This document shows, piece after piece, positions 9,949 to 21,800 of a stretch of DNA of 64,000 nt. Every line of letters starts with the position of its first letter. Positions within the stretch are counted from its first letter, which is position 1. A model generated the notes under the pieces. The model made no database searches, was not told the DNA's origin, and saw only the letters and a program-made list of their open reading frames with translations. Location: positions 543,668,207-543,732,206 of the forward strand of contig NC_135497.1 in assembly GCF_052857255.1 (NCBI RefSeq), in the 5' to 3' direction. The translations under genes were made by a program, and so were the position numbers. The DNA comes from Amblyomma americanum. Its lineage: Eukaryota > Arthropoda > Arachnida > Ixodida > Ixodidae.

Positions 9949-12900
9949 CTTCATCAGCTGATGAGCACGCATTCTGCACTTCAGCTGAAGGCAGTGAGGG
10001 CACAGGTGTGACTGCCCTCGGTGGCCTGTCTTCAGCGGCATTATCAAGGATGGCAATGCCTGCCACGTTGCTCACTTGAGCAGCTGTTGACAAAAACGTT
10101 AATGATTTTAGACTTCCTGCCCAGAAAGTTCATTTCTTCTTCTTTCGCCATACTTTCTCATCACGTCATTTATCTAAGGTCCACTAAGAACATAAGGTAC
10201 ATATGTAGCCAAAGTTCACATATCCACTGTGAAGCAGACGTTGCAATCGTTAGAAACATGTAGTTTAAAACTGCATTTCTGCAACCAATGAGCAATATAT
10301 TAAACTTGCAAAATTTTTAACACGTGCTTTCCCAAAAAAGACGTGCGTTTTTATAATGCACCGGTGTATTTTTAGAACAATGCAGCTTACGAGGAAAAAA
10401 GTAATCGCTTATAGGCCGCAAGAAGTGGTATCTAGTTTAAGAAGTGTGCACACTGCCATACAAGACTAACCTGGAGCTGAAAGGCATTTCAAAAGTTGCT
10501 CCTGCAGCTTCATGTTTAAATGCCGGAGCTTTGATTTTTCTTTTTTTACGGCTTCCAGTTCCTCTTTCAGCACTCTACTTTCTTGTACTGCAGTTTCTCT
10601 TCATATGCACGTTTTTTGGCATCCAGTCTCATCTCCTTGACCATTTTTCTTGACTGGAATTGAAGCATGGATATAACCATTAAAATCCAGCAAATGTATA
10701 TCATACACAAGTCATCACACTTTGTATATTATTAGCATACTTGTTTTTTTTTCTGACCACATTGTTTGACCACTGCCTGCTCAATTTGTTCCATCCACTT
10801 GCCACAAGTTCATTAGGATTTTTCTCATTCATAACATCGTACTGTTGGCCGCACAAGTTTGCGGGATCTAAGATGCGTGAAGGAGCGAAGCAAAACTGCA
10901 TTACTGCGTGATCTGCCATCACAGAGCATGGTGTTGAGGCTCATATGAACCGCGACACCACAGCCTTACGGCACATGGCACAGGAATAGTTTTGCAGATC
11001 CTGCAAACTTTTGCGTCTGGCAGGTCATGCTCATGATGCAGGTTAGGTATAGCAACGCCACAAGGAGTGCACATGACTGGAGGCAGGACTGCAGTCAATA
11101 TGCTTTTGATGCGACTGTCAACCTTGTATAATCACTGTCAAGTCCTTCACAAATCTAAGCTAAAGCTGCTTCTTACTTGGTTGTTCTTTACAGCAGCAAC
11201 TTAAGTGGTCTGTAAGAACAAACCGCTATGTCATACAATACTTTGCCACATGAAATTTGAAGTTTAGATGCACGAACCAAACAAATCCCAGAAAAAGGAA
11301 TTACATCACTCAGATAAGCTTTTCCTACAACTGCATGACCTTTTTATCATGCTGTGATCACACATGCACCTTCATCGCTACATGCAGCTTGCTCAAGCAC
11401 TTGCACATGTTTCAATAATTAAACACTAGCCAACATTCCCGTAAAATAGACAAAAAAGAGTAAACATATTCAGAACGGCCAGGGGCACAGCAAAGGGCCC
11501 AGCAGTGGCATCAATGAAAATTGCATATACCTGGGTTGCACAGAGGTCATACCTACCGCCATGTTTGAGAATAGATGGATGTCAGAAACTTGCACATTTT
11601 TACAATTCATTTCTCATTACCTGCCCCAACCTACATTGCAGCTCAGCCTTGGGCTCCATTGTGGCGCCCATGACATCGCATGAAACCAATATATAGGAGG
11701 TATTCACTGAGGCCGCGCTACCAAACGGCATGAGCGTCGCCATGGGAAGCGCGCCATGTTTGCGGTCGTTTCACGCCAGCTCGCGCTGTGTCGCGGTACG
11801 CCGTGAGGTACCCGACCTAAATTGTTAGTGATCCATAATCCCTTTGCACGTTGTTAAATGCATCAACGTCCATTTTTCTTTGTGGAACACATATTGTGCT
11901 TGAAGACTGCAGCAGATATATTCTGTGTCACGATATAACCGAGCTGCGCCTGCCACAACTCGGCAGCAAAACTGGCCAGCTGCACTGCACGCAAGAATGT
12001 ACATGACTTGCAGCTTTTAATATCAGCTGATAACTGTCACCTACTCATGCAGGTCACATCGTGGATGAACAGCACATTGTTAATTACCCAGATTTCGAAA
12101 CTGGCTCCTCAGAAACTCATCTTTCCAGCGGCTGCAGTCCGCGAGCTACGAAAGCTTCACAGACTGTGTTTCAGCATAAAGGCAAAGCCTCACAGCTGCC
12201 CTATTTACGCAACAGAACGGTCGAGAAAATGCTGTCATGCGCTTGCAACACGAGCGGCAGACTTAGCGAGAATGTTTTGCAGTTTTGAATGTAGCACCAT
12301 AGCACTGCTTCGAATGCTCAAGACCTGGAATCTAGGCCGGTTCGCATCAATGCGGTGTGCAGCGATTCTGCTACATTTTGTAGTAGCGCATCACTTTCGG
12401 CAGATAGAGACGACAAGATAACGTAGCTAAACAAACCGACGTTATTAATACTCTCCTCTCCAAAAGCCGCACTACAGCTATCGGCTCACTCTGCACGGCT
12501 CTCTAGATTTGTATGCTTTAATTCTTTGACCTGTCGGTAAACTTAACCCGTGCACAAGGTGGGCCTCGATGTCGGTGAATTCATCACGCAGCAACAGTCC
12601 TGTACGTCGCACGCCACGCCAGCACCTTCGCATTCCTACGGGTCGACGTTTTCACAGCGTAGAAACTTTTTAGCGTGCCCACTCTTTTCTGTTACGCGCA
12701 GTTCATGAAGTACCCACTGAGTCACTTTGTGTTACCGGTCGGACAGAAATTATCTCTGGCAAGACGCCATTAAAAGCACATATCACACATCACCAGCAAA
12801 TTAAATGCTGCGGCTGGCTGCGGTGACCGCACGCGCGGCCCCAAACATGGCGAACGCCGCGCCGACCACTAGCACCCCTTGCGGATGACGCCATGTGAAT

Positions 12901-13929
12901 ACCTCCTATACATACTGCCAACATGATAAGTACTGAAGAGAGCATGAAACTGCCAATACACACATTTTCTGGTGGTCCCTGGCACTTCAGCTTTGCACGT
13001 TGCGCTTTACCTGCAATGAATGCGCCCATTTCTACCTTGGACTCTGAACAAATTTGTATGAACTGTTGTTTCTATACTGATGAAGTTGCACCTTTAGAAA
13101 ATCAACAGGTGTTGTTCTAATCACCAGGCCACTACAACACTCATGATGCTGCGTCTAACTCACACTCGTATGCTTCTATATTCAAGTGACCACATAATTA
13201 ATGTTCAGACTGTTCGCAATGATGAGGTAACGTTTTTAAAAGCGTGAAGATAAGAAGACAACATGAGTGCACGGAATGAAGCATAGGAGTCGCTTATATG
13301 CAGTTTACCTCGTAATACTACAACACCAGAGAGGCAAATGCTGCACAGCCTTACAGTGTATGTAGACACACAGAACTAAAAATAAAACACCTCTAACCAT
13401 CCTGCCCTCTCCCCCCAAAAAACAAATCGGCATGAGATTTCGGTACATCGAACATCATACATGCATTACATTCCCAGCACACAGGCGGTGAAAAGAAAGC
13501 GGAAGAGGAAGAAAAAAATGTTCGAGAAACAACGTTCACAACGTGTAGTTGGGCTAGTCGTTGCAGATTCGACAACATGAAAGAGAAAACAGCGTTGACA
13601 CAGTACATGGAGAAGGAGCGCCCTTTGTGTTGAATCGCGTGCCCCGAGCGCACCCACGTGAGCAGAACAAGTTGTGTGGCAATAGTTCACGGCACAGGGA
13701 GAAAAATCTTTCACCAGGATCTTCAGGAGAGATCACTTACCTGGCATGTGGAGTATTTTGGGGTCGTAATAGCGTCCGCTAGTTTTTTGTCGCCTTCGCA
13801 GTAAACGCTGTAAATTTCTCCCGCGCTAAAATCCTCCACATCGGCCGGGCAGAACCCTTTTACGTTACGCGACTTTGCGATTTTTTTCAAGTCGTCCTCT
13901 AGGAATTTTACGTACACGTAGTAGTCCAT
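9949..13929 (-). CDS. 5' half of a multi-exon host gene, BEN-domain-protein-like
   Basis: Exon 1 is 13929-13741 (63 codons from ATG; starts MDYYVYVKFLEDDLKKIA; donor GTAAGT; phase 0). A candidate exon 2 is 13062-12916 (49 codons, phase 0, donor GTATGT). Exon 3 is 10653-10471, a charged coiled coil (MRLDAKKRAYEEKL, then SRVLKEELEAVKKEKSKLRH) with acceptor TTCCAG and donor GTTAGT. Exon 4 is 10083-9949, acidic and proline-rich, after acceptor TTTTGTCAACAG. Exon 3's second half leaves one base that joins exon 4 in frame. Its first half is one base out of register, so a base is missing near 10590. An N-terminal beta-rich segment plus coiled coil recalls arthropod BEN-domain (nuclear, DNA-binding) proteins, but no BEN domain is visible here, so that identity is inference. 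Further exons should lie below 9949. Transposon insertion has enlarged the introns. Confidence 0.5.
11692..12910. mobile_element. 1.2 kb terminal-inverted-repeat DNA element
   Basis: The ends are perfect 16 bp inverted repeats: TATAGGAGGTATTCAC at 11692-11707 and its reverse complement at 12895-12910. Inverted similarity continues more loosely inward (both ends carry a GCCATGTTTG block). A TA or TATA target duplication is possible but cannot be separated from the palindromic end. There is no transposase frame; inner frames of 75-137 codons match nothing I know. It lies in an intron of the minus-strand gene, its edge only a few bases past the candidate exon-2 donor. I cannot assign a superfamily. 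Confidence 0.65.
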
Positions 13930-15367
13930 TGCTGTAAGTACACGCTGGTTCTACACACTGGAGACCAATGCCACAAAAACAAACCATGAAGTACAGGAAG
14001 TACCAAGTGAGCAAAGTTGCGTAACCTCAGTGCGCCCACGCCGCCCAGGCTTGCTGCCTAGCTCACATTTTAGGCTCCTAGGAGTGGCGCTATAACCTTG
14101 TCAGATTTATACACAAAAGAGCATATTACGATTTGTTCAGTCTAATTCTTCCTGAGATCTTTGGTTAACAGGACGGTAAGACATTATCATTTTTCTTCAT
14201 TGTCCAGAATAAATGTCTAGAAAGACCGGTCATCTTGAGACGCGCGTGTCAGCCAGCTCCGCGTATGCAAAAGCAAGATATCGGCAGTCCGCGCTTTGTT
14301 TTCAGGTGTAAATAAACCGTAAAATAAGCCATTTAATCTATCGCACGTTTTTTAGGGATTTCTTCTTTGCCGGCTGTCGTTTGATGATGAAAATGGAGAC
14401 GGCAGACTTTCGTCTCGGGCGCCCATTCCAGATTAAAAGCACTTTTTCGGTTTATTTTCTTGCTGGAGAGACGTTTTCTAGCTGGCGGTGGTAGATATTC
14501 AAGATGGGGTGAACTGGAATTTTTCAGCAAAAATTGTTCCAGATGAACATGATTCCCGGTGAATGGCATTTTCTAGCTGGATAAATATATGCGAATTGAA
14601 CTGTTTCCAGGTGGATGGGCATGATTTCTAGTTCAGGAATCCAGCTGGTAATGAAATTTAAATTGCAGACAGCCCAAAGTGCCACGTCCAGCCTATATCT
14701 ACATACAGGCCGCTGTGTAGGGTACTGCAAACAATTGACTGCCAACTTCACACCATCGAGTAAATATATATCAGCATCGCCTACAATGAAATAGAAATAT
14801 AGATCGCATATTTCATAGTGTCAAATTCGGACCTATAGAAGAACTGCACGCGTGATGCCTCAACTCAAATTTTGGTCAATATTTACATTAAGAAGAGCTT
14901 ATTTGGCAGAACAAAAAATCTGTGTTCATTTTATACGAAAAGCTATAAGTAGGCGCTTCCTATAGGCTTTTCATAAAATAAACCAAGAAACTCATGGATG
15001 GATTTAAGTAGAAATTTAGGGCGCACTCTCGCCTCCCCCCACCTATAAAGTTACATATAGTAAGAACATGCCGAACCCCATGTTTTCAATAGAAAATGCA
15101 CAAGACATGCTCATGCCAAATGAGCCCTCGCGCATCCCTTCCATCTAAGATTGTCCATAAATTACAGGGCCTTGAAATGATGTATCTTTCTGTGGTCGCT
15201 AAACTTAGCTTTGTTGTGTACGATATTTCTTTACATTTGCCAATTAACAGTAACGAAAACAAGTATATGTGCAAAGAAAACCGAAATAAATACAGATAAG
15301 TCGCACACCAAAAGGCATGCATGAAGATCGCTGATATATATGCAATTAATGAAAAGCCGTTGCGGCT
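13930..15367. other. Unassigned; upstream region of the minus-strand gene
   Basis: 13930-14100 is the likely 5' UTR/promoter side of the gene at 9949-13929: moderately GC-rich, no TATA box, and an acceptor-like TACTTACAG just before the ATG, so the 5' UTR may be spliced. Several TTCTAGCTGG copies occur between 14460 and 14660. The rest is AT-rich without signal. Confidence 0.3.
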
Positions 15368-15965
15368 GATAAAATTTTGGGCGCGTGCTGTCTTCGTTGT
15401 AATGATGCGTAAGGCATTACTATACATGGATTATTACGTGATGTTCTGCCGCGATCGCTAAATTTGTCATCGAATTCTTTTCTCTTGCTGTTAATTTGGG
15501 TTTCAACAGCCTAGCTATAGCGATGACTGTGACGCCATGTGTGCATACAGCCAATAAGAGCAGGGCCTATATAATTGGTCCTTCATAGTGAAGATATTGC
15601 GCTAACTGATAGCTGTACTGTTCCCTTACTGTGTATTTTCTGTATCAGTTGTCTGCACTGTGCATTATAGTTCACGTGTACCACAAAACAGCAATATAAT
15701 CGCTGATTCGTCGTTTTACTTCACTACAGTGCTAAATGCCGTATTCCTCAACAGTCGGAATGACAACAAATGTAGAAGCAGTGATTATGTTGTAGTTTTG
15801 TTTATGCCTCGCATGACCTATAAGCACACTTTGACAACACAATCATCGGTGGGTTGTTGAAACCGAAACCAAAACAGCATGACAAAAAATTATTATTAAT
15901 TATTTAGTGGTCATAGGCGAATACCACGTGGGGATTCATGCATAGTACTATCCTCCGCATCATTC
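15368..15965 (+). repeat. Dispersed repeat family A, copy 1
   Basis: It shares with 18146-18850, in the same order, a TAATGATGCGTAA-type block followed by GCATTACTAT (15398-15425), GCAATATAATCGCTG (about 15690), a GTGATTA block (15780), a GAAACCGAAAC-type block (15862), and a closing CACGTGGGGATTCATGC-type block (15926-15942). I know the pattern as common in tick genomic DNA but cannot name a class. It ends in short TCCGCATCAT repeats. Confidence 0.55.
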
Positions 15966-17333
15966 CGCATCATTCCTCCACAGCTGCCACCAGCGGAACC
16001 CTGAACTAGGGGCCCCGACCATCCTGCTCCTGCGAATTCTCTCTCCAAATCATTATCAAAAAGAAAAACATGATACGAAAATAAGGTGTCTGTACTCTTT
16101 AAGGCGCTCGAAGGCTCCACCATACCCTCCTCTATTTGTTTCTCGACCCTCGGCCGGCATTGCGGCCGCGGCTGGCGCACGTTTCAATCAAAGGTCGCAC
16201 TTTTTTGCGATGCCAGGGCGCATGGTCGAAATTAAACCAAAGCCCTTCGCGACTACATCCATAATAGCCAAAACGTGTAGATTCAGGACGTTAAACCCCG
16301 CAATTCACAATTTATAGTCAATTAATAGCTGAAAATGTAAGGGCAGGGAGGGCATATCTTCATCTCCACTCGCGGAGGGGGCGATCTAACATAGTTGGCG
16401 GGGTGTACTTTCCAAGCACAACAAATGAAATGGGGACGACAAGACAGAAGCTCCAACGCAGAAACACACATATTATCTCCTGGAGAGGAACTATATATAT
16501 AAGATTGTCTTCGCGCTTTCTAAGTTATTACATTAACTTAGCTGCGCTACGAGCTTAGTTCCTTGGCAGATCTTATTTTGCTGTTTGTATTTTGATTTGT
16601 CTTGTGCGCACTTCATTTGTTGCTGACAGCACATGTGGAGCATAATATCGAGCGGCATTGAAAGGCATATGCAATATCAGCGATATCGAAAGGCGTATGA
16701 AAGGGATAGCGAACAAAGCGAAGTGGAAATGTTGCAGGTGTCCGAATATGGCGTGGCACGAAATGCAGGGATTATTGGAATTTCACATGCGACAACCGAG
16801 CAGGATCCCATTTTTTGACGGGAAAATTAAGTCCTAGCAATGCATAATTCCATGGAGGAAGAAATTTTTCTGTCCTCCATGCTTGGTGCAATTGGTTCGC
16901 ACGTGTTTTGTTAAGCGCAAATGAGACCGCCTGCCCCCTCTCCCTGACCTCTTTCTGTAATCGCGCCCCTTTTATGAGGATGCATGTTCATGAGTGACTC
17001 ATAAATACTGTCCTGCGCACAGATTTACATCGACTGCGAAGAACTGTCATTTATGCCTGTATTAAAGAAAAATATGATTTTGAGAGTCCAGTTGTGCAAT
17101 GTGGCGGCGTGGTGGTTACGTAACTGTGGAGGCCGCGACCGCGCCACCGAGCGCCAATACCGCAGTCGCCGCAGTCTTTTTCTATGGTGTCTCTGCTCCG
17201 TTCAGTGCTGCTGTTCATCTGTGCCGCCTTTCTGGATGTGTACTTGCGCAAGCCAGCGCTTTTAGTTACTGTTAGCTGCAGTACTGGGTCCGAAGGCTTT
17301 CTTTTATCAGCAGGCCGCGTACTTTATCGCATC
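15966..17333. other. Unassigned
   Basis: Mixed sequence with no convincing exon. 17100-17333, just upstream of the transposase-like ATG, is CpG-richer and may be its leader. Confidence 0.3.
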
Positions 17334-18145
17334 ATGTCTCCTAAAAAACGGTACCTTGCTTATTTTGAGCCCGGTACGTCGTCTACGAAAGTTCCGCGAC
17401 AAACCACGTGGAGCCAGCGGCAAAGCGAACCATCGAATGGTGAAGCTTCAGAGGTGAGCTGTTGTGCTTGGCACGTATCCACAGGGGCCCGGCATCCCCC
17501 AATTTCTCCCTGTACACCTTCCCAGTTCTCTGAACAGCGTTCGTGTTCAGCATGCACAGCCCCCCCCCCCCCCCCCACCCAATTCGCCCCGGATACAAAT
17601 ATTTACTTTGGCGTAATGCGGGAGAAAAAAAAAGTATATATTGATGAACAGAGGCGAGTAAGCTTGTTTAGAGCGCGGCCCGCAGCGAAGCGAACGATGT
17701 GTTCAGAGGCGATTCTTGCATTCAAGTGAAGCCACACAGATATGTGCACTTATACTTGCTGTGGTGGCTAAGTTGTTAGGTGCTTGGCAGCTGACCTCGA
17801 AAATGCATGTTTGGCTTCTTGTGGGCATTTTTGATAGTTTAATTTTAGCTGCTTTTGAACCATGGAAATGCGGTATTACGAAAAAAAGTTCTATTTTATT
17901 TGCCTATGTTTCCTGTCCACTCAGTTGTGCTATAGCTTGTCCCATGCATGTGCACATGCCACGGTTGGGCAACTGAATTTTTAAAAATATTAGTGTCCCT
18001 TGTTGTTGTCTGCCTTTCGTGACTGTTGTAAAATTGTGCTCAACGAACCTGGAAATGCTGAAATGTAAGGCGACTTGTCGCACTTTCACTCTTCGTCCTA
18101 CCAACACTTTCTCTTATAAAATTTAAAGGACTACAGACAACAAAT

Positions 18146-18850
18146 TTTGGTTGCGTGTGTTTTCTTGTTTGTAACGATGCGTAATACATTACTATGGACG
18201 CATCAGCATGTGGTATTCGGCTATGGCTGCCAAATAATGAATATCAAATTTCTTCTCTCACCTGATTCGGCTTTGTTTTCAACAGCAGAGCAAAGGGTAC
18301 TGTCTTAAAGGTCAGTTAAGGTCAAATGAGGTATGAAGAAAGCTGCAATATAATCGCTGCTGCTTCACTCAGTGCGATTACGCTGTTACGGTGGCTCAGT
18401 GGTTATGGTTCAGAGCTGCTGACCTGAAAAGCGTCGGTTCAAGCCCAGCCACTGTGGTCAGATTTCAATGAAGGTGAAATGCTGGAGACCCGCGTTGCTC
18501 ACTGTCAGTTCACATTCAAGAACCCCAGGTGGTCGAAATTATCTGGACCCTTCAACTGTGCCATCTCTGTTGGGCACTCTGGTACATGGCATCTCTTTTA
18601 GGGTCTTAAAACCCCCTTGAACCATACACCATACTTGCGATTCCAGCTCTTGAGGCAGGCTGGCTTTAGCATCGCAGTGAATCAGTGATTTCAAATGACG
18701 AAGCAGTGATTACTTTGCACTTTTTATTTGTGCCTCACGTGGCTTGCACGTCGTAGTCGTTACTTGGCTGCTGAAGCCGAAACAAGTGAGAGAAGAAATT
18801 CTACGGCTAATATCATGTGGTGATCCATGTATATTAATCTCCTATGAATC
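18146..18850 (+). repeat. Dispersed repeat family A, copy 2, split by a SINE
   Basis: It has the same block order as 15368-15965 (GTAACGATGCGTAA near 18172; GCAATATAATCGCTG near 18346; GTGATTA near 18705; CATGTGGTGATCCATG near 18813). A Ruka-type SINE at 18382-18635 interrupts it, so the repeat is older than the SINE. Confidence 0.55.
18382..18635 (+). mobile_element. Ruka-type SINE in intron 1 of the transposase pseudogene
   Basis: The head is GGTGGCTCAGTGGTTATGG (box A), then GCTGCTGACCTGAAAAG, box B GGTTCAAGCCC and the conserved body AAGAACCCCAGGTGGTCGAA. TGCGATT followed by AC on the left (18373-18381) and CC on the right (18636-18644) gives an imperfect ~9 bp target duplication. The terminal LINE-like region reads GGGTCTTAAAACCCCC. 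Confidence 0.8.
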
Positions 18851-21800
18851 CTTATAAAGAAAAAAACGTAAAAATAAAATGAAAGTATTAAATGTGAAGG
18901 GAATTGGAATGATGTTCATACGGAATGATACCAAATCAGGGTATACAAGAACAGATTGCAGACATTCACTTGAATACTGATATTTTTTTCTTCTGTTGCT
19001 GATGAAGCTTTTTCAACGATTTTTGCAGCAAGCTGAAGATGAGGTGCATGACAACGCTTCTACAAGTCATCCCAACGTCGATGACGAACCTTCAAGCCAG
19101 CATCTTGATGGCAGCATGTCTGACGCACAACTGCCAAGACTCGATGAGGACACCGATGGGCTTGATAACCATGTGCTGGAGGACCCTGATGGAAGGTTGC
19201 CGGAATTTATAAGAGTAAACTCAGAGTCAAAACTTCCACCCAAGACACTACCCTCCTGCAGGCGATGCCGCTGGCATTGACGTTTTGTTGTTGCTGCTGG
19301 CCTTCCTTGGACTCAAGTGAACAGATTGTTGAAGCTGTTGAATGCGGTACTGGGCCAGAACATCTTCTCATCTACAAAATACGGCTTCAGGAAATTATGG
19401 GATCTTCACAAGTCAAAAATGGTCGAAGTTCACACATACTGTCCAACATGTCAGTCCCTTACATCAAGCTGCGGGATTGATCTTCAGCGCTGCACTACTT
19501 GTGCAGCTACAATGGCTGTGGCACAGCTGGTGAAAAAAGGAAGCTTTTTTATCACTGTGAGATCTGAAGCATCAGCTACAGCGTGTCTTAAAAAACTTTG
19601 GGGATGTATTTGGCACCAACCTCCAGAAACTAACAGCTGAAACTGATCGGGGAGCCTACAGGGACATCACAGATGGCCAACTGTGCAGAAAGGTCCGCCG
19701 TGAAATGAACTTGAAGGGGAGTGACCTGACTGTTACCGCTAACAGCGACGGATCGCCAGTATTTAAGTCCAGTAAAGGATCAATCTGGCCTATTCAAGTA
19801 GTGCTTAATGAGCTCCCTCTTCCATATCGTTGGAAGAACATACTGATTGGTGCCATTTGGTTTGCCAAATATCACCCAACTACTCACCTCTACGTGACTT
19901 TTATTGACAACTTCCACACTATGGGCACCTTCACGTGGTCCTTTGCGGCAAAGTTGTGCAGTCAACAGTGAATGTTGTGTGCTTCTGTGTTGACTCGCCA
20001 GCTCGTGCTTCACTGCTGAAGGCTAAGTAATACAATGGGTACTACGGCTGTTCTTGGTGCCTTCAAAAAGGAACGCTTGTTGACGGTAAGACTTATTTCA
20101 GTCAAATTATAAGCTTTGCCTCTTCTGCATACTACTGTGCAGCTGTAAGAACACAATTTCTTTCGTTCCTTAAATGCATTCACATGTGGAAGGTTTGTCT
20201 ACTGCTATTCAAGGTGGTTGGAATCAATTTTTATCTGGTATAAAAGTACTGGTGCATATCAGTTTGAACTAGGTTGTCTTGTATGGTTATAAGAAAAGTT
20301 TACTGTGCCAGCTTAAGTTTTATTCATTTCTCGCACATTATTATACCTAACATTCATGGTTTTTTGCCCAGGCTTGGACATACCAAATAACGAGCCCACT
20401 GCATAAATAGGGCCATTATAGCTATGCCTGCGAATTGTTAGAACTTTATACACCTTTAAAGGAAGCAAAAATTCTAACCAAATGTCATTTGTGGTCTCTT
20501 TTTGGACATAGTCGTTTTCTTCGTCCACTTCTCTGCTACTCAAGGTTACTCTGTGATGGTACAAACTGCATTTTAATGGTCCATCATTCTGATTCGCCGG
20601 TGAACAGCAGATGTTTTATCGTGTGCTGGTCATTCTGCTTTGTGTTGTGCAATGTTTATTTCAGTACATATAAAAAAGGTACATTCGAGTTACTTGATCC
20701 AGCCCATTTAATTCTGTCTGGTGTGGGCCTGTGTATTTTATTTTTTGTTCGCCCTTGTTCATTTCTCGCCATTTTTTCATGCATACGACGCATCATTTTG
20801 GCAGAAACTTGGTCGCATTTCCACGCATTCACCCTCCTACACAACGCATAATATGATGCTCCCCACGGCGCTGTTTCCTGACAGGTTCATGCCAAGAGGA
20901 GCACAGAAGCGCCATCGTAAATAAGCTAGGAAATGAACCCTTAACAAAAAAATACCTGGTGATTTAGGGCCATGACGATGTCATGTAACAGTCTGTGCTT
21001 CTGCCTAAAAGCAGTGAAAGAAATTTCGCTTGTGAAGGATTGTTGCCCAGATGGGGGGGAGAGAGAGACTTGAAGATGCTACGGCAGTGAAAAGCATGGC
21101 GAAGTTGCTTGACTGTGACAGCGGTAACTCTGCTTCTGAGTCTTTTAAAGAAATTTTTTCTTCACTTATTTCAAAGATGAAGCCTGATACCTGCCAGGGT
21201 ATAGGAGTTTTCGCCCATAGAGATCACGGGCCTTCGGCCCATAGAACACTCTTCATAACTTATGTGAAACAAACGGCTGTTGTGGGATGTATAGTTTACT
21301 TTTTAGCGGGCATAATAACAAAGGAAGGACATTTTGCACTTTGGTGAGCAGTCGCATTTAGCTTCGTATTTACCATGAGAATTTGAGTACAAATATGCGC
21401 AGGGAACTTCTTTCTAGCAATGAGGAAACTGAGTGCTGTTATTTATGTGAGCAAAATGTCGCTGCTGTCTGTTTAAAATCTTGTGGTAATTTTATTGTCT
21501 GATGATCCAAGACTTAAAAGCTGTGAAGACTGGAATCAAAACAGTTCAGTCACCTGTGTTGCACATGTATGGATTCAGGAAGAAAAAAATTGTCAGTTGA
21601 AAATTCTGTCTTACTTAATAAGCACTCTTGTAAACTTGTGTACCTCTTCTCTAAGAAGCCTGCTTTTCAGTTTTTATGTACATGGAAGGTCAGGAAAATT
21701 GACTATGCAGTTAAGATTCTCTGGTGATTAAAATAATCCAGAGCTTTTCATTAGCATCTCCCATAGCCTAGGTACACCTCTGGGAAGTTATGCTCTGCAA

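Noticed and set aside
17184..17729. 181-codon frame read as one protein
   Set aside because: The recognisable N-terminus starts at 17334 and stops matching at the donor 17454; the remainder runs through a 17 C tract and is intronic.
21051..21347. 98-codon frame as an exon of the transposase pseudogene
   Set aside because: It falls inside the intron 20086-22063, whose donor and acceptor join in phase; no family match.
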